Shown: one piece after another, positions 62,735-64,000 of the stretch
How the letters are laid out: each line of letters opens with the position of its first letter
How positions within the stretch are numbered: the stretch's first letter is position 1
NCBI GenBank assembly: GCA_019915135.1
Contig: JAHLMK010000003.1
Span: 434,001-498,000, forward strand
Source of the DNA: Strobilurus pachycystidiatus
Taxonomy: Eukaryota > Basidiomycota > Agaricomycetes > Agaricales > Physalacriaceae
Length of the DNA: 64,000 nt
Direction: 5' to 3'
Program-made: the position numbers and the translations under genes
The notes under the pieces: generated by a model
The model's input: the letters and a program-made list of their open reading frames with translations, nothing else
Told to the model about the DNA's origin: nothing
The model's database searches: none

Positions 62735-62928
62735 CCTTCCTTCCTTGGTACTCGGTGGGGTCAAAATGGTCTCTTTTGACAACAGAAGCAATGATTCAGC
62801 CGTAGAATAGACTTTACTCATGCATTCGTTGCCAATTGTATTTTGTATGTCTGCGCAAGACAGAGTTTTATAGCGCATAGTAGCGCACTTTGTCCCTCCC
62901 AAAAATAACAAAATGACTGAATTTCAGG
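62735..62928. other. Spacer without recognisable features
   Basis: Begins directly after the Ngaro terminus with CCTTCCTTCC. No gene or repeat that I can support. Confidence 0.4.
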
Positions 62929-63037
62929 GAGCAAGCGGCCGAGCCGCACCTTCCCGTCACTGAGAGCAAGCGGCCGGGCCACACCTTCTCCTCAACATTC
63001 CATCCTTTGAGAGCAAGCGGCCGTGCCACACCTTCTC
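62929..63037 (+). repeat. Triplicated GAGCAAGCGGCCG motif
   Basis: Three spaced copies (from 62929, 62964 and 63011) of about 25 bp reading GAGCAAGCGGCCGnGCCrC followed by ACCTTC. Spacing is 35 and 47 bp. Confidence 0.75.
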
Positions 63038-63106
63038 TCCCCCCAGGCAATTTGTGACCTCCGCACGCCAGACCAGCTATCGGGCCTCACCAAAGCCCCC
63101 TGCCGC

Positions 63107-63762
63107 CCTTCTCGAAGGGACACTTCACCGGAGAAAGGTAAAGTTGTCCCAGAGGGACACCCTCGTCTAACAAAGACGAAAGTAGCCGCCATGACTGTGC
63201 GCAAACCTCGCTTCCCTACCTTGATGAATACCATCAAAGGGACAGTTCATCCGGCGAAGGTGAAGACCGTCACCATGACCGTACCTTGGTGAACCTCACC
63301 AAAGGGACATCTTTGCCTCACCAAAACGAAGATAATCACCATAACTGTACGCAAACCTCACTTCTATACCCCAATGAACGTCATTGCATGGGCACTTCAT
63401 GCCACCGAAGGTGAAGATTGTCACCATAACCATACCTCGGTGAACCTCACCGAAGGGACATGCCTCACCGAGACAAAGATAATTGCCATAACCGTAAGCG
63501 AACCTCGCTTCCATACCCCGATGAACGTCATCGCATGGGCACTTCACGCCACCGAAGGTGAAGATTGTCACCATAACCATACTCCGGTGAACCTCACCAA
63601 GGGGACACCTTCATCTGACAAAGATGAAGGTAATTGCCGTAACCATGCCTCAGCAAACTTTGGTGAGGGGAGCCACCACCCGCAGACCATTGGGGTAGTG
63701 ACTTCAAACACTGTCTACCTTGATGAACCTCATCAAGGGAACAACCCGTCTAAAAGAGACAA
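63107..63762. repeat. Hairpin array with an about 150-bp period
   Basis: A degenerate tandem repeat whose units start at GTGAACCTCACC (63289, 63440, 63587; periods 151 and 147 bp), with weaker copies before and after. Each unit is made of short inverted repeats with stems of 5-9 bp. Several share the loop AACCT (TTGGTG/CACCAA, TCGGTG/CACCGA, AAGCG/CGCTT, CCTTGATG/CATCAAGG). Others have AACAA or GACAA loops. Stem bases differ between copies but still pair. Frames are open on both strands through the repeat, so I do not call it coding. Confidence 0.7.
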
Positions 63763-64000
63763 TGGTGGTTGTTATAACCGAAGCCCGACAAATGTCCGAC
63801 TGCGAAGGCCGTAGTACCTAATGGTATGACCCTTCAAAAAAGGAATGAAGGTTCTTTGAAGTCTGTCAAAAGCGTGAATGCGGAAGCAACATTAAGCGTA
63901 TATAGTACATAGGAGAAAGTAGTGGGGTATTGCCATTCTTAGTCCTCTCTTTCCTCAATGGACTCCTCCAAACGAGACAAATCCGAGGGTGAGAAGGCGT
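63763..64000. other. Right edge of window, no supported feature
   Basis: No repeat or gene recognised. An A-run (63836-63841) and a GAGA-rich stretch are the only notable composition. Confidence 0.35.

Noticed and set aside
63296..63814. 94- and 146-codon frames through the hairpin array
   Set aside because: Open on both strands because of the repeat composition; no start context or domain. The inverted-repeat pattern explains the sequence better.

Overview
The window looks like a transposon graveyard from a filamentous basidiomycete, most likely an Agaricomycete. The basis is short (about 50 nt) GT-AG introns, fungal hAT transposases with BED fingers, a Tf1/sushi-type chromovirus, and Ngaro/DIRS-like tyrosine-recombinase retrotransposons of the kind known from mushrooms. 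Apart from one gag-like gene (41901-43181), I see no intact ordinary cellular gene. No rRNA, tRNA or CRISPR array was found.

Layout. 1-13.5 kb: a decayed hAT element (hAT1, minus strand) carries a nearly complete chromovirus, Gypsy-1 (4598-13261). It has 814-bp LTRs, 5-bp target duplications (GGGGT), gag, pol, and a spliced antisense gene between pol and the 3' LTR. 13.6-20.1 kb: relics of a different Ty3/Gypsy clade (Gypsy-3), cut up by a 440-bp MITE, a foldback element with a nested TA-flanked MITE, and a 461-bp MITE. 21.2-26.9 kb: a second hAT relic (hAT2) holding a 473-bp MITE, a solo LTR of the Gypsy-1 family and another 440-bp MITE. 27.8-36.6 kb: Gypsy-2, a heavily C-to-T/G-to-A mutated, 5'-truncated, reverse-oriented relative of Gypsy-1 whose LTR contains at least five nested insertions.

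36.6-43.9 kb: Ngaro terminal fragments flank a broken multi-exon gene of unknown function, followed by an intact gag-like zinc-knuckle gene with an ATG-free leader of about 590 nt. 43.9-62.7 kb: a tandem array of three 5491-bp Ngaro-like units (gag, RT-RNase H, tyrosine recombinase) plus two 1188-bp non-autonomous derivatives. The array contains one large inversion whose breakpoints can be placed to the base, and the two split halves of one unit add up to exactly 5491 bp. 62.7-64 kb: non-coding DNA with a GCGGCCG triplet repeat and an array of short hairpins whose stems vary with pairing preserved around constant AACCT or ACAA loops.

The most promising material is (i) the antisense, TATA-driven, spliced gene of Gypsy-1, which encodes a 332-aa protein with a six-cysteine Zn2Cys6-like cluster and keeps its promoter spacing and intron position in the decayed Gypsy-2 copy; (ii) the conservative inversion inside the Ngaro array; (iii) the covarying hairpin array; and (iv) several MITE families sharing TAGA-like ends and 8-bp target duplications. 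All coordinates and alignments were read by eye, and similarity statements carry that limit.
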